A stretch of DNA of 64,000 nucleotides from an uncultured Clostridia bacterium (GCA_944382875.1 CALWNQ010000004.1:1-64000), one strand, 5' to 3'. Shown: positions 1 to 7,636, numbered from the stretch's first letter. Notes: generated by a model not told the origin, from the letters alone. A program made the numbers and translations.

Positions 1-151
1 GGACTGCAACGAGTATATCCGCAGCACGGCGGACTTCTACTTTGCGTTGGAGAAGGCAGGCTTTGAGCGAATCAAGATCCACAACAAGCGCTACTTTAAG
101 GGTCTGCGCCTGAGAGAAGATAACGACGCAGAGGAAGATTTTCTGAACTGA
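1..151 (+). CDS. Phage primase/helicase-like protein, C-terminal fragment
   Basis: The frame that is open from the window edge ends with TGA at 149-151. It encodes 49 residues, including FYFALEKAGFERIKIHNKRY and then an acidic tail. A pattern of an aromatic-rich helix, a GF turn and a basic strand ending in G-L is typical of the extreme C-terminus of phage P4-type or VirE-type primase-helicases. That role fits the replication genes that follow on the same strand. The catalytic domains are outside the window, so the assignment rests on a short tail and on context. Confidence 0.55.
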   Translation, partial: DCNEYIRSTADFYFALEKAGFERIKIHNKRYFKGLRLREDNDAEEDFLN

Positions 152-162
152 CAAAAGCGCAG

Positions 163-259
163 GGGTAACCTCTCGAAAGGTCATATATCAAAATTTTCTT
201 AGGGCTATAAAAATTAGTTCTATAAAAAGTTTAGGAGACGACATTCCGGGAGGTTACCC
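163..259. repeat. Long-range inverted repeat around an AT-rich spacer
   Basis: Arms GGGTAACCTCTCG (163-175) and CGGGAGGTTACCC (247-259) are complementary over 13 positions with one G-U pair. They enclose 71 bases of AT-rich sequence. The element fills the non-coding gap between the primase-like gene and the VRR-NUC gene. It could be a folded RNA, a replication element or a protein-binding site. Nothing else is evident in bases 152-292 apart from the ribosome binding site GGAGGG just before the next gene. Confidence 0.5.
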
Positions 260-292
260 GCTCATCCAAATCAACGCTGACGGAGGGTAGCC

Positions 293-595
293 ATGTTAGA
301 AAAAATCATAGAACACAAGTTAACCATGGCAGTCAAAAAGGCCGGCGGCATCGCTGTAAAATTCGTGTCTCCCAGTTTCGCAGGAATGCCCGACCGCCTT
401 GTCTTATTGCCGGATGGCCTGATTGCCTTTGTAGAGCTGAAGGCTCCCGGAGAACGCCCGCGTCCATTACAGGAGGCACGACATCGGCTGCTGCGCTCCC
501 TAGGATTCAGGGTTTATGTGATCGATCATCCGGAACAGATTGGAGGGATGCTGGATGAACTTCAAACCTCACGACTACCAAACCTACGCCATTGA
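293..595 (+). CDS. VRR-NUC domain nuclease (phage)
   Basis: A 100-residue single-domain protein of the VRR-NUC branch of the PD-(D/E)XK nucleases. The visible signature is G-M-P-D-R (residues 31-35) followed by an E-L-K strand (residues 48-50), the D...ExK metal-binding core. The family's small phage members are thought to cut branched or single-stranded DNA during phage replication and recombination. The start is preceded by GGAGGG. Its 3' end overlaps the helicase gene by 41 bases, so the two are probably co-translated, and VRR-NUC next to an SNF2 helicase is a common phage arrangement. Confidence 0.88.
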   Translation: MLEKIIEHKLTMAVKKAGGIAVKFVSPSFAGMPDRLVLLPDGLIAFVELKAPGERPRPLQEARHRLLRSLGFRVYVIDHPEQIGGMLDELQTSRLPNLRH

Positions 596-1919
596 ATACA
601 TCGAAAACCATCCCGTATCCGCCGTGTTCCTGGATATGGGACTTGGAAAAACAAGCATCACCCTCACTGCCATCAACGATTTGCTGTTTGACAGCTTTGA
701 GGTCCACCGGGTTCTGGTGATCGCGCCCCTGCGCGTGGCGCGGGATACCTGGAAAGCTGAGGCGGAAAAATGGGAGCACCTTCACAGCCTCATCTGCTCC
801 GTGGCTGTCGGCACCGAAGCCGAACGCAAAGCTGCCCTGATGAAGCCGGCTGACATTTACATCATTAACCGCGAGAACGTCCAATGGCTGGTGGAGGAAA
901 GCGGCATCCCGTTCCATTTCGATATGGTGGTGATCGACGAGCTTTCCTCCTTCAAAAACCACAACACCAAGCGGTTCAAGGCAGTGCTGAAAATCAGGCC
1001 AAAGGTCCACCGTATTGTGGGCCTGACCGGCACTCCCGCTTCTAACGGTCTTATGGATCTGTGGGCGGAGTTCCGCATTCTGGATATGGGGCAGCGTCTG
1101 GGGCGGTTCATCACCAGATACCGCACCGACTATTTTATGCCGGATCAGCGAAACGGCCAAATTATCTACTCCTACAAACCGCTTCCTTTTGCGGAGGATG
1201 CCATTTATCGAAAAATCTCGGATATCACCATTTCCATGAAATCCACCGACCATCTGAAGATGCCGGAACTGGTCAGCAGCGAATACTCCGTTTCCCTTTC
1301 GGATGAGGAGCGGGATCATTATGAAAAACTCAAGCGAGAATTGGTTCTCTCACTGGGGGATGGCGAAATCACCGCCTCCAATGCCGCATCCCTTTCCGGA
1401 AAGCTGTCCCAGATGGCCAATGGCGCCATTTATGACGTCGCCGGGAATCCCATTTCGATTCACGACCGCAAACTGGACGCTCTGGAAGACATTATCGAAG
1501 CGGCAAACGGCAAGCCGATTCTGGTGGCGTATTGGTTCAAGCACGACCTGGCCCGCATATCTGACCGGCTGAAAAAACTGCATATTCCATTTTCGCGGCT
1601 GGATGACGCAGACAGCATCCGCAGGTGGAATAATGGTGAAATCCCGGTGGCACTGATTCACCCGGCATCGGCGGGACACGGCCTGAACCTCCAGTCCGGC
1701 GGCTCCACCCTTGTGTGGTTCGGCCTTACCTGGAGTTTGGAACTCTACCAGCAAACGGTGGCTCGTTTATGGCGGCAAGGACAGACCTCCGAAACCGTGG
1801 TGGTGCAGCACATTCTCACCAAAGACACCATTGACAGCCGCATCATGAAAGCTCTCTCTCAAAAGGAACACACCCAGACCGCGTTGATTAATGCGGTCAA
1901 AGCAGACCTGACAATCTGA
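555..1919 (+). CDS. SNF2-type DEAD/DEAH helicase (phage replication module)
   Basis: A superfamily 2 DNA helicase or translocase of about 454 residues. Near the N-terminus is a Walker A motif (DMGLGKT). A Walker B-type DELS motif follows, then GLTGTPASN (motif III). The C-terminal RecA-like half has the motif V/VI region, G-H-G-L-N-L-Q and QTVARLWRQGQ. I chose the ATG at 555 because GGAGGG lies seven bases before it; an ATG at 540 in the same frame has no such site. It sits between the VRR-NUC gene and a late-regulator gene, all in one direction. Confidence 0.88.
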   Translation: MNFKPHDYQTYAIEYIENHPVSAVFLDMGLGKTSITLTAINDLLFDSFEVHRVLVIAPLRVARDTWKAEAEKWEHLHSLICSVAVGTEAERKAALMKPADIYIINRENVQWLVEESGIPFHFDMVVIDELSSFKNHNTKRFKAVLKIRPKVHRIVGLTGTPASNGLMDLWAEFRILDMGQRLGRFITRYRTDYFMPDQRNGQIIYSYKPLPFAEDAIYRKISDITISMKSTDHLKMPELVSSEYSVSLSDEERDHYEKLKRELVLSLGDGEITASNAASLSGKLSQMANGAIYDVAGNPISIHDRKLDALEDIIEAANGKPILVAYWFKHDLARISDRLKKLHIPFSRLDDADSIRRWNNGEIPVALIHPASAGHGLNLQSGGSTLVWFGLTWSLELYQQTVARLWRQGQTSETVVVQHILTKDTIDSRIMKALSQKEHTQTALINAVKADLTI

Positions 1920-1946
1920 GGAATCCAAAACTCCGGAGGTAGGAAC

Positions 1947-2408
1947 ATGAATATTATCTGGCACTATTTGGATAAACGCAGCGCTGCAATCAACGCCCTG
2001 AAAGATTATACCAGTATGCAGTATATTCTGGACCACACGGACGAGGAAATCCGCACCGTCCACGACCGGATCTTCTCGGTGGGCAGTCCCCCTCTTTCTG
2101 ATCTGCCCAAAGGTTCGCACAATCCCCAGTCCAATGAATCCCGCATGATTGCCGCCGTTGATGAGGTGGATGTGCTCAAAGAGCGATACCGGCAGGCTGT
2201 GGAATACATGGACTGGTTCAAGCCGGCATGGCTGGCGCTGTCTGAGGACGAGCGATACATCCTGCAGGCTTTTTACCGGAATGCGGAAGAACGCCAGACC
2301 GATGCCGTATACGATATCTGCGACCACTTTGGTATCGAGCGTTCCTCCGCCTACAACAAAAAGAACCGTGCGGTTCAGCATCTGGCGCTTCTTCTGTACG
2401 GCAAGTGA
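1947..2408 (+). CDS. Sigma-like phage regulator (DUF1492/ArpU/RinA-type)
   Basis: A 153-residue, mostly helical protein. The C-terminal third (from about residue 95) reads as a sigma region 4-like helix-turn-helix: an LSEDERYIL helix, a linker, and a recognition segment containing FGIERSSAYNKKNRAV. Proteins of this kind control late transcription in many Firmicute phages and usually precede the packaging genes. A GGAGGT site lies upstream. No terminase follows, which fits loss of the late region. Confidence 0.75.
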   Translation: MNIIWHYLDKRSAAINALKDYTSMQYILDHTDEEIRTVHDRIFSVGSPPLSDLPKGSHNPQSNESRMIAAVDEVDVLKERYRQAVEYMDWFKPAWLALSEDERYILQAFYRNAEERQTDAVYDICDHFGIERSSAYNKKNRAVQHLALLLYGK

Positions 2409-2483
2409 TGAGTAATATTGTGGACGCTTTCCCCTCTTATCCGTGCTATACTGATACTATGAAAAGCTGCAGAGAAACCTCAC

Positions 2484-2529
2484 AAAAAATGAATGGATCA
2501 GTTCTTACTGACTGATCCATTCATTTTTT
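2484..2529. terminator. Bidirectional hairpin terminator
   Basis: A perfect 19-bp inverted repeat (arms 2484-2502 and 2511-2529, loop of 8) with A6 on the left edge and T6 on the right. It can act in both directions. It separates the GC-rich phage genes from the AT-rich gene downstream. The rest of 2409-2633 shows no gene; AGGAGG at 2621-2626 belongs to the next gene. Confidence 0.85.
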
Positions 2530-2633
2530 CATACAAATTACCTTGCTAAAATTTTTATTACACATTATAATGAAAATGATAGATGAGCTTGCGAAAATTA
2601 TTTCTTCGGTTCGAGCTGTAAGGAGGAGCTAAT

Positions 2634-4424
2634 GTGATTAAGCTAGTCAAAGGAATCAATGACTTAGCCACTGTGTATCCTTCTGTGGCAGCTGAATGGC
2701 ATCCAACTCAAAATGGTGTTTTGACTCCTCATGACATAACTGCTGGATCTGGCAGAAATGTCTGGTGGTTATGCAAAAATGGACATGCTTATCAAATGGT
2801 AATAAATCAACGGACGAAAAGAGGATATACATGTCCCTATTGTTCTGGTCATAAGCCAATAAAAGGTATAAATGATCTTAACACTATGTATCCAGAGATA
2901 GCAAAAGAGTGGCACCCTACTAAAAATGGCGTCCTTACCCCTCATGATGTAACTGGTGGATCTAGTAAAAAAGTTTGGTGGCTATGTCCAAAAGGACATT
3001 CATATCAACAGACTGTAACCAAAAGGACAAAACGAAAATATAATTGTCCATACTGCTCGGGACACAAAGTTCTAAAAGGGTTTAACGACTTAGAAACTGT
3101 CAACCCGCATTTGGCTAAAGAATGGCATCCTATTAAAAATGGCAACTTAACTCCTAGTGATGTGACTGCTGGTAGTGGAAAAAGAGTCTGGTGGCTTTGC
3201 CCCATTGGTCATGAATATCAAGCAGTAATTCGAGATCGAAATAGTAGTAATACACAATGCCCTATTTGTTCTAAAAGTATTCAGACCTCATTTCCAGAAC
3301 AGGCGATATATTTCTATGTTCAAAAATTGTATCCAGATTCAATCAACGGATACAAGGATATTTTTTCTCACTCTATGGAATTGGACATATTTATTCCATC
3401 TATTCGTGTTGGAATTGAATTTGATGGAGCAAATTGGCATCATTCCAGTAAACAGTTAAAACGAGAGCAAAAGAAATATTCTATCTGCCAACAGAATAAG
3501 ATTACTCTTATACGAGTCAAGGAGCATACGGGTGAGCAATGGCTTGGTGTGGCAGATGCTATATATTATATTCCTAAATTCAGAACATATACAGAGCTTA
3601 ATTTAGTTATTAAAGCCATTTTAGACTCTATCGATAAAAATACAAATATGTGGACAAGAAAAAATCCATATCATCTTCATAGTGTAGTGGATGTAGATCT
3701 TATGCGAGATCGAGCTGCAATTTTAAGCTATTTATCTACAGTTAAAGATTCACTTGCAGATATCCGACCAGATGTTGCAGAAAAATGGGATTATAATGAA
3801 AATGGCAATCTTCTTCCTACTATGTTTACAGTAAGTTCCAACCAGATTGTTGCGTGGAAATGTCCGAAATGCGGTCATAAATGGAATAGCAGCATTAATA
3901 GTATGACAAGACCCGGTAGACATGGCTGTGCAATCTGTTCAAAAACAGAGCGTGGAATAACTTTCACTAAGAGTGTAGTTGAAAAAGTTGGTTCTCTTGC
4001 AGAAACAATGCCGGAATTGGTAAAAGAATGGCACCCTACCAAAAATGGAAATTTAACACCCAAAGATATATCAGCTGGTCATTTCAAAGCTGTTTGGTGG
4101 CGTTGTTCTAAGTGTGGTTATGAATGGATGGCAAGTCCCAATAACCGCAAGAAAGGTGTTGGATGTCCTTGTTGTAGCGGGAGAGTACCCAAAATTGGTG
4201 TGAATGATTTAGCAACCTTGTATCCTGAATTACTTAAGGAGTGGGACTACAGACAAAATAAAAATATCGATCCATCTGAATTTCTTCCTGGTAGCGGGAA
4301 AAAAGTATGGTGGAAATGTTCCTGTTGTGGATATGAATGGGACACAGAAATTAGAAATCGAACCAGAGGACATGGATGCCCTAAATGTTCAAAAAGCCGC
4401 CAGGTTAAAGCATCTAGTAAATAG
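2634..4424 (+). CDS. Six-zinc-ribbon protein with embedded endonuclease domain
   Basis: A 596-residue protein starting at GTG with AGGAGG seven bases upstream. It contains six copies of an approximately 65-residue module of the 'probable zinc-ribbon' type (about 5-74, 75-145, 146-213, 370-437, 451-517 and 519-587). Each carries a conserved EWHPTKNG-like strand, a VWW-x-C core and a closing CPxCS. The later copies are classical CxxC...CxxC ribbons; the first three have C-x-x-G-H in the first half. Between copies 3 and 4 (about 214-330) lies a restriction-endonuclease-like fold with E222, E249/D251, E262-F-D-G and W-H, similar to Vsr and DUF2726-type nucleases. The gene is far more AT-rich than its neighbours and bracketed by two strong terminators, which suggests recently acquired cargo. 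DNA cleavage is inferred from the fold; the target is unknown. Confidence 0.75.
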   Translation: MIKLVKGINDLATVYPSVAAEWHPTQNGVLTPHDITAGSGRNVWWLCKNGHAYQMVINQRTKRGYTCPYCSGHKPIKGINDLNTMYPEIAKEWHPTKNGVLTPHDVTGGSSKKVWWLCPKGHSYQQTVTKRTKRKYNCPYCSGHKVLKGFNDLETVNPHLAKEWHPIKNGNLTPSDVTAGSGKRVWWLCPIGHEYQAVIRDRNSSNTQCPICSKSIQTSFPEQAIYFYVQKLYPDSINGYKDIFSHSMELDIFIPSIRVGIEFDGANWHHSSKQLKREQKKYSICQQNKITLIRVKEHTGEQWLGVADAIYYIPKFRTYTELNLVIKAILDSIDKNTNMWTRKNPYHLHSVVDVDLMRDRAAILSYLSTVKDSLADIRPDVAEKWDYNENGNLLPTMFTVSSNQIVAWKCPKCGHKWNSSINSMTRPGRHGCAICSKTERGITFTKSVVEKVGSLAETMPELVKEWHPTKNGNLTPKDISAGHFKAVWWRCSKCGYEWMASPNNRKKGVGCPCCSGRVPKIGVNDLATLYPELLKEWDYRQNKNIDPSEFLPGSGKKVWWKCSCCGYEWDTEIRNRTRGHGCPKCSKSRQVKASSK

Positions 4425-4459
4425 TGTGCGGTGCTAAAAATTTCTTCAAATAAATTAAC

Positions 4460-4501
4460 AACAGCCATTGTAGGGATGAAACTTACAATGGCTGTTCTTT
4501 T
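4460..4501 (+). terminator. Rho-independent terminator after the zinc-ribbon gene
   Basis: A 13-bp perfect stem (4460-4472 with 4484-4496), an 11-base loop and a following CTTTTG tract. It lies 35 bases after the stop codon of the zinc-ribbon nuclease gene. Confidence 0.8.
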
Positions 4502-4520
4502 GTCCTGAAAGCAAGGTGAC

Positions 4521-4883
4521 ATGATGCCCACAAAACCCAAACGCCCCTGCTCCTATCCCGGCTGCCCCAGGCTAACCGATGGTCGGTTCTGTGAGGAACA
4601 CGCCAAGGCAGAGGCCAAGCGCTACGAGAAGTACGACCGGGACCCAGCCGTACGCCGCAGGTATGGACGGGCCTGGAAACGCATCCGGGACAGCTATGTA
4701 CAGCAGCATCCCGTCTGCGAGTTGTGCCAGCAGGACGGAAGGCTGACGCCAACCGAGGAGGTACATCACAAGGTTCCGCTTTCGGAAGGCGGTACCCATG
4801 CAAGAACGAATTTGATTGCCCTTTGCAAATCCTGTCACGCCAGAATTCACGCAGAGCGCGGTGATCGGTGGGGACAAAAATAA
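4521..4883 (+). CDS. HNH endonuclease (phage packaging-type)
   Basis: A 120-residue HNH nuclease. The C-terminal half shows CELC, then EVHHKVPLSEGG (the H-H of the beta-beta-metal fold), then N-L-I-A-L-C-K-S-C-H (the second zinc pair and final histidine). The N-terminus carries a further Cys/His cluster. In tailed phages this gene normally lies just before the small terminase gene and helps genome packaging. Here no terminase follows, so it is probably a stranded remnant. Tandem ATG codons at 4521 and 4524 follow AAGGTG; either may be the start. Confidence 0.88.
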   Translation: MMPTKPKRPCSYPGCPRLTDGRFCEEHAKAEAKRYEKYDRDPAVRRRYGRAWKRIRDSYVQQHPVCELCQQDGRLTPTEEVHHKVPLSEGGTHARTNLIALCKSCHARIHAERGDRWGQK

Positions 4884-4966
4884 GACCCGCACACATTTTC
4901 GGTGCGAGTCGTGGTTGGAAAGTACAAATGCAATCTGCTGGAGTATCTGCGGCATGGAAATTCTGA

Positions 4967-5209
4967 TCACTTGGCAAGTTCCTCGTAAGCCTGCCGGTTC
5001 TTTTCGATGAGACGTTTTGAAATAGCCATGACATCTTCATCGGCGGCAAGCTGCTCCTGTTCGGCGGCGCTGAACTTTATGACCAGATACCGGGGAACAT
5101 TGTTCTTCAATATGATGACCGAACCGTTTTCATCTACGAGACGGGCAACCTTGGAGAAGTTCTGGTTCGCATCGGTGATGGAAACGAGGTTTTTCGTGTT
5201 GATGTTCAT
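4967..5209 (-). CDS. Phd/YefM-family antitoxin, no partner visible
   Basis: An 80-residue protein. The N-terminal half (MNINTKNLVSITDANQNFSK) is the typical DNA-binding fold of Phd/YefM antitoxins, and the C-terminal helix is acidic and basic mixed, as in toxin-binding tails. GAGGAT precedes the ATG. Downstream on the same strand only 83 bases remain before the HNH gene, with no RelE, Doc or similar toxin. It is either an orphan or the relic of a toxin-antitoxin pair. It may still act as a repressor of its own promoter. Confidence 0.8.
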   Translation of the reverse strand: MNINTKNLVSITDANQNFSKVARLVDENGSVIILKNNVPRYLVIKFSAAEQEQLAADEDVMAISKRLIEKNRQAYEELAK

Positions 5210-5239
5210 AACGAATCCTCCTTTGCTTTCTACACTTTT

Positions 5240-5267
5240 ATTATATCCAAAGCTAGGATAAATTCAA
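5240..5267 (-). promoter_or_regulatory. Promoter of the antitoxin gene
   Basis: On the minus strand TTGAAT (5262-5267) and TATAAT (5240-5245) are separated by 16 bases, 30 bases upstream of the antitoxin start. A palindrome, TTTCGCGAAA at 5272-5281, lies just upstream of the -35 and could be an operator. Confidence 0.6.
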
Positions 5268-5379
5268 CCTATTTCGCGAAAAATTTACGGGTAGGGGTGG
5301 TCAAATCTCTGGGGCTTTATCGCCGTGCAACGGGCGTGGGGTTTCGTGCACAAAAATGGCAAAATCAAAAGGGCAATTA

Positions 5380-5407
5380 AAAACCGCCACATTGCTGTGA
5401 CGGTTTT
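5380..5407 (-). terminator. Terminator of the GNAT gene
   Basis: An 11-bp stem with one mismatch (5380-5390 with 5397-5407). In the minus-strand transcript it is followed by TTTTTAATT, 30 bases after the stop of the acetyltransferase. The interval 5268-5436 holds nothing else recognisable. Confidence 0.6.
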
Positions 5408-5436
5408 TGCGAGAATTGTAAGACAATCGGAATTTA

Positions 5437-5877
5437 TCAAATGTCAAAGCGAAAGATTTTTACTTCCCGCTTACCTTCCGCGTACAGTTCGTTGTCTTGC
5501 GGTATCGCTTCAATTTTTATAAATTTTCCCCCGGCAATTTCACAAGTGCGAGAAGATGCCGTGTTTTTCGGGTCACAAGTAATAATCAAATAATCCAACC
5601 CATGCTTCTTTGCTTGATGAAAAAGCAATCCACACGCTTTAGCAGCAAAATGATGCCCACGATACTGCTCGTCAATACCATAGCCGATGTTACCGCCAAT
5701 ATATGTTTTTTCATTATGACCGATCCTTAAATCACACTTGCCAATCGGCGTTCCATTTAATAGGCAAATATCGAAGTAATACGCCGGAAGCCATCTTTTT
5801 TCCGGCTGAGCTTCACAGGTTTTTGTAAGCTTGAGAACAATTTCATCACTGCGCAAATCATCAACATCATAAAACAT
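5437..5877 (-). CDS. GNAT-family N-acetyltransferase
   Basis: A 146-residue GNAT protein. The central strand GGNIGYGID is followed by the acetyl-CoA-binding loop in the form YRGHHFAAKAC, then a helix and the later D-PKN-T-ASSRTCEIAGG segment that is typical of the fold. The substrate cannot be told. AGGAGTG precedes the start. It lies alone on the minus strand among prophage genes and is less GC-rich than chromosomal genes here, so it may be lysogenic cargo. Confidence 0.8.
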   Translation of the reverse strand: MFYDVDDLRSDEIVLKLTKTCEAQPEKRWLPAYYFDICLLNGTPIGKCDLRIGHNEKTYIGGNIGYGIDEQYRGHHFAAKACGLLFHQAKKHGLDYLIITCDPKNTASSRTCEIAGGKFIKIEAIPQDNELYAEGKREVKIFRFDI

Positions 5878-5975
5878 AGTAACACTCCTATGAAAAGAAA
5901 AGACTGGATATCTGGTGCCGTTAGAGGTAATATGTGTACACCGAAAGGAAATACACGAAAATGGAGGACAACACC

Positions 5976-6923
5976 ATGAATGAAAAAACCAGAATCCAGA
6001 TTGCAGAAATGAAACAGCAGACCATCGGCGTTGAGGTGGAAATGAACAGCATCAGCCGCGACAAAGCCGCCAAACTTGCCGCCGATTTTTTCGGCACCGG
6101 ACGCTATGAGAACACGGCGGGCCGCAACGGGTACTTCACCTGGTCGGCCTGGGATGCCCAAGGCCGGGAATGGAAATTCCAGAGAGATGTGAGCATCGCG
6201 GGTCCCGACAGCGAGAAGTGCGAACTGGTCACCCCGATTCTGACCTACGAGGACATGGAAACCCTGCAGGAATTGATTCGCCGGCTGCGCAGAGCTGGCG
6301 CCAAAAGCGACGCCACCAGAGGATGCGGGGTTCACATTCACATTGGGGCAAAAGGCCACACACCGCAAACCCTCCGGAACCTGGCCAACATCATGGCAAG
6401 CCACGAGAGCCTGCTGGCCGATGCTCTTGCCCTGGACCACTGGCGCATGAGCCGATACTGCCGCACAGTGGACCAGCGTTTTCTGAACCAACTCAACCGC
6501 AGAAAGCCCTCCACCATGGCACAGCTTGCGGATGTCTGGTACGGAAGCCAAAACGCCAACTACGGCAGAAGCCAGCACTACAATGACAGCCGCTACCACA
6601 TGCTGAACCTCCACGCCACCTTCACAAAAGGCACAGTTGAATTCCGGCTTTTCCAATTCGACGCGCCGGCAGACGGCAAGCAGAACGGGCTCCATGCCGG
6701 ACAGCTCAAAAGCTACATTCAGCTTTGCCTGGCCCTAAGCCAGATGGCCAAAATGGTAAAAACCGCCAGCCCCAAGCCCCAGCAGACCGAAAACCCCAAA
6801 TACGCCATGCGGACCTGGCTTCTGCGGCTGGGATTCATCGGCGAGGAATTTGCCACAGCCCGAGACCTTTTGACCCGCCGCCTTGCTGGCGACGCAGCCT
6901 TCCGGAACGGCAGAGCCGCTTGA
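5976..6923 (+). CDS. Amidoligase family protein (glutamine-synthetase-like fold)
   Basis: About 315 residues from the ATG at 5976, chosen because GGAGG lies eight bases before it. Signatures of the amidoligase (COOH-NH2 ligase) family are visible: TIGVEVEMN at the N-terminus, F-Q-R-D-V-S-I with a following C-E-L-V-T-P strand, G-C-G-V-H-I-H-I, and the late N-L-H...G-T-V-E-F-R-L-F segment. These acidic and histidine strands form the metal and ATP site in the family. Family members are predicted to join carboxyl and amino groups, making gamma-glutamyl-type or peptide bonds. The next gene is a gamma-glutamylcyclotransferase, the recurrent partner in this type of locus, which would undo or trim such bonds. 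The protein's real target is unknown. Confidence 0.82.
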   Translation: MNEKTRIQIAEMKQQTIGVEVEMNSISRDKAAKLAADFFGTGRYENTAGRNGYFTWSAWDAQGREWKFQRDVSIAGPDSEKCELVTPILTYEDMETLQELIRRLRRAGAKSDATRGCGVHIHIGAKGHTPQTLRNLANIMASHESLLADALALDHWRMSRYCRTVDQRFLNQLNRRKPSTMAQLADVWYGSQNANYGRSQHYNDSRYHMLNLHATFTKGTVEFRLFQFDAPADGKQNGLHAGQLKSYIQLCLALSQMAKMVKTASPKPQQTENPKYAMRTWLLRLGFIGEEFATARDLLTRRLAGDAAFRNGRAA

Positions 6924-6933
6924 AGGAACCCCA

Positions 6934-7005
6934 GGGATTAGCCTCCTGCCACCTGAATCAAAGCTGACCGCTTCGGCGGTCTTCAGGTGGTAGAAGGGTA
7001 ATCCC
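6934..7005 (+). ncRNA. Structured leader element with UUCG-capped stem
   Basis: The 104 bases between the amidoligase and the cyclotransferase can fold into a nested stem. The outer helix is GGGATTA (6934-6940) with TAATCCC (6999-7005). The middle helix is 12 bp (6946-6957 with 6982-6993, one G-U pair). The tip is GACCGC-TTCG-GCGGTC (6966-6981), a UUCG tetraloop. There is no terminal T run, so it is not an ordinary terminator. It may be an mRNA processing or stability element, or a translational control element for the cyclotransferase. Confidence 0.6.
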
Positions 7006-7027
7006 TTCGGAAAGGATGAATACTAAC

Positions 7028-7576
7028 ATGGAAAAACGCTATTACATCGCTTACGGAAGCAATCTCAATATCCAGCAGATGCGCTGGCGCTGTCCCGGGG
7101 CAAAAATCATCGGCACTTCGGAACTGAAGGACTACCGGCTAATGTTCAAAGGAAGCAAAACCGGCTCCTACCTGACGGTGGAACCGGAACCCGGCTGTAC
7201 AGTGCCGGTGGCAGTCTGGGAAGTCACTGACAAAGACGAGCAGGCACTGGACCGCTACGAAGGATTCCCCGATTTCTACTACAAGAAAGAATTGGTTCTC
7301 CCCATCAAAGGCGTACGGACTGGGAAAATCCGGCGCCGCAAGGTGTTTGTCTATATTATGCACGAGGAGCGCCCGTTGGGGATTCCCACTCGAAACTACT
7401 TCAGCGTCTGTGCCCAAGGGTACCGCTTTTTTGGATTTCCCGTGGAAATTTTGCTGGCGGCCTATGTCTACTCTCGGCCAGTCAATCCGAACATACTCTT
7501 TTCGGAAACCAGTTTCCGAAATTTTAACATCGGTTTTTGTAAACCCCAGCCCTCTCGCAACGGCGTCCAGCTTTAA
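7028..7576 (+). pseudogene. Gamma-glutamylcyclotransferase-like, 3' end replaced
   Basis: The first 150 or so residues match the AIG2/gamma-glutamylcyclotransferase fold. YYIAYGSNLN carries the substrate-binding YGSN motif, and V-P-V-A-V-W-E-V plus LDRYEGFP contain the expected catalytic glutamate region. An ATG at 7016 is also in frame, but the ATG at 7028 has better spacing to AAGGA. Homology appears to stop near YVYSR (about 7480). The remaining 32 or so residues are simply the antisense of a truncated antirepressor gene. The core fold may still be active, so whether it is dead is unclear. Confidence 0.7.
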
Positions 7577-7636
7577 ATAGGCTGTTCCGTCCTTTTCGTA
7601 GCATTCAACGCCATTGATGTTCATAATCTCATTCAT
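7470..7636 (-). pseudogene. Phage antirepressor, N-terminal fragment
   Basis: From an ATG at 7636 (with AGAGAGGATT upstream) the minus strand encodes an N-terminus typical of phage antirepressors: NGVECYEKDGTAYLKLD, then ARGLGFT and the EYVRIDW-x-RVD strand. This is the start of a BRO-N/KilA-type antirepressor of normally 200-270 residues. After RVD (about 7470) the frame continues only into antisense of the cyclotransferase gene. The gene is therefore cut to about 55 residues. It was the second gene of the early operon after the Cro-like regulator. Confidence 0.72.

Noticed and set aside
507-1319. Long open frame of 270 codons on the minus strand
   Set aside because: It is the antisense of the SNF2-type helicase gene, has no ribosome binding site and shows no recognisable protein motif.
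5757-6695. Minus-strand frame of 312 codons opposite the amidoligase
   Set aside because: Low-complexity, valine-rich and phenylalanine-rich translation typical of antisense, while the plus strand carries clear family motifs.
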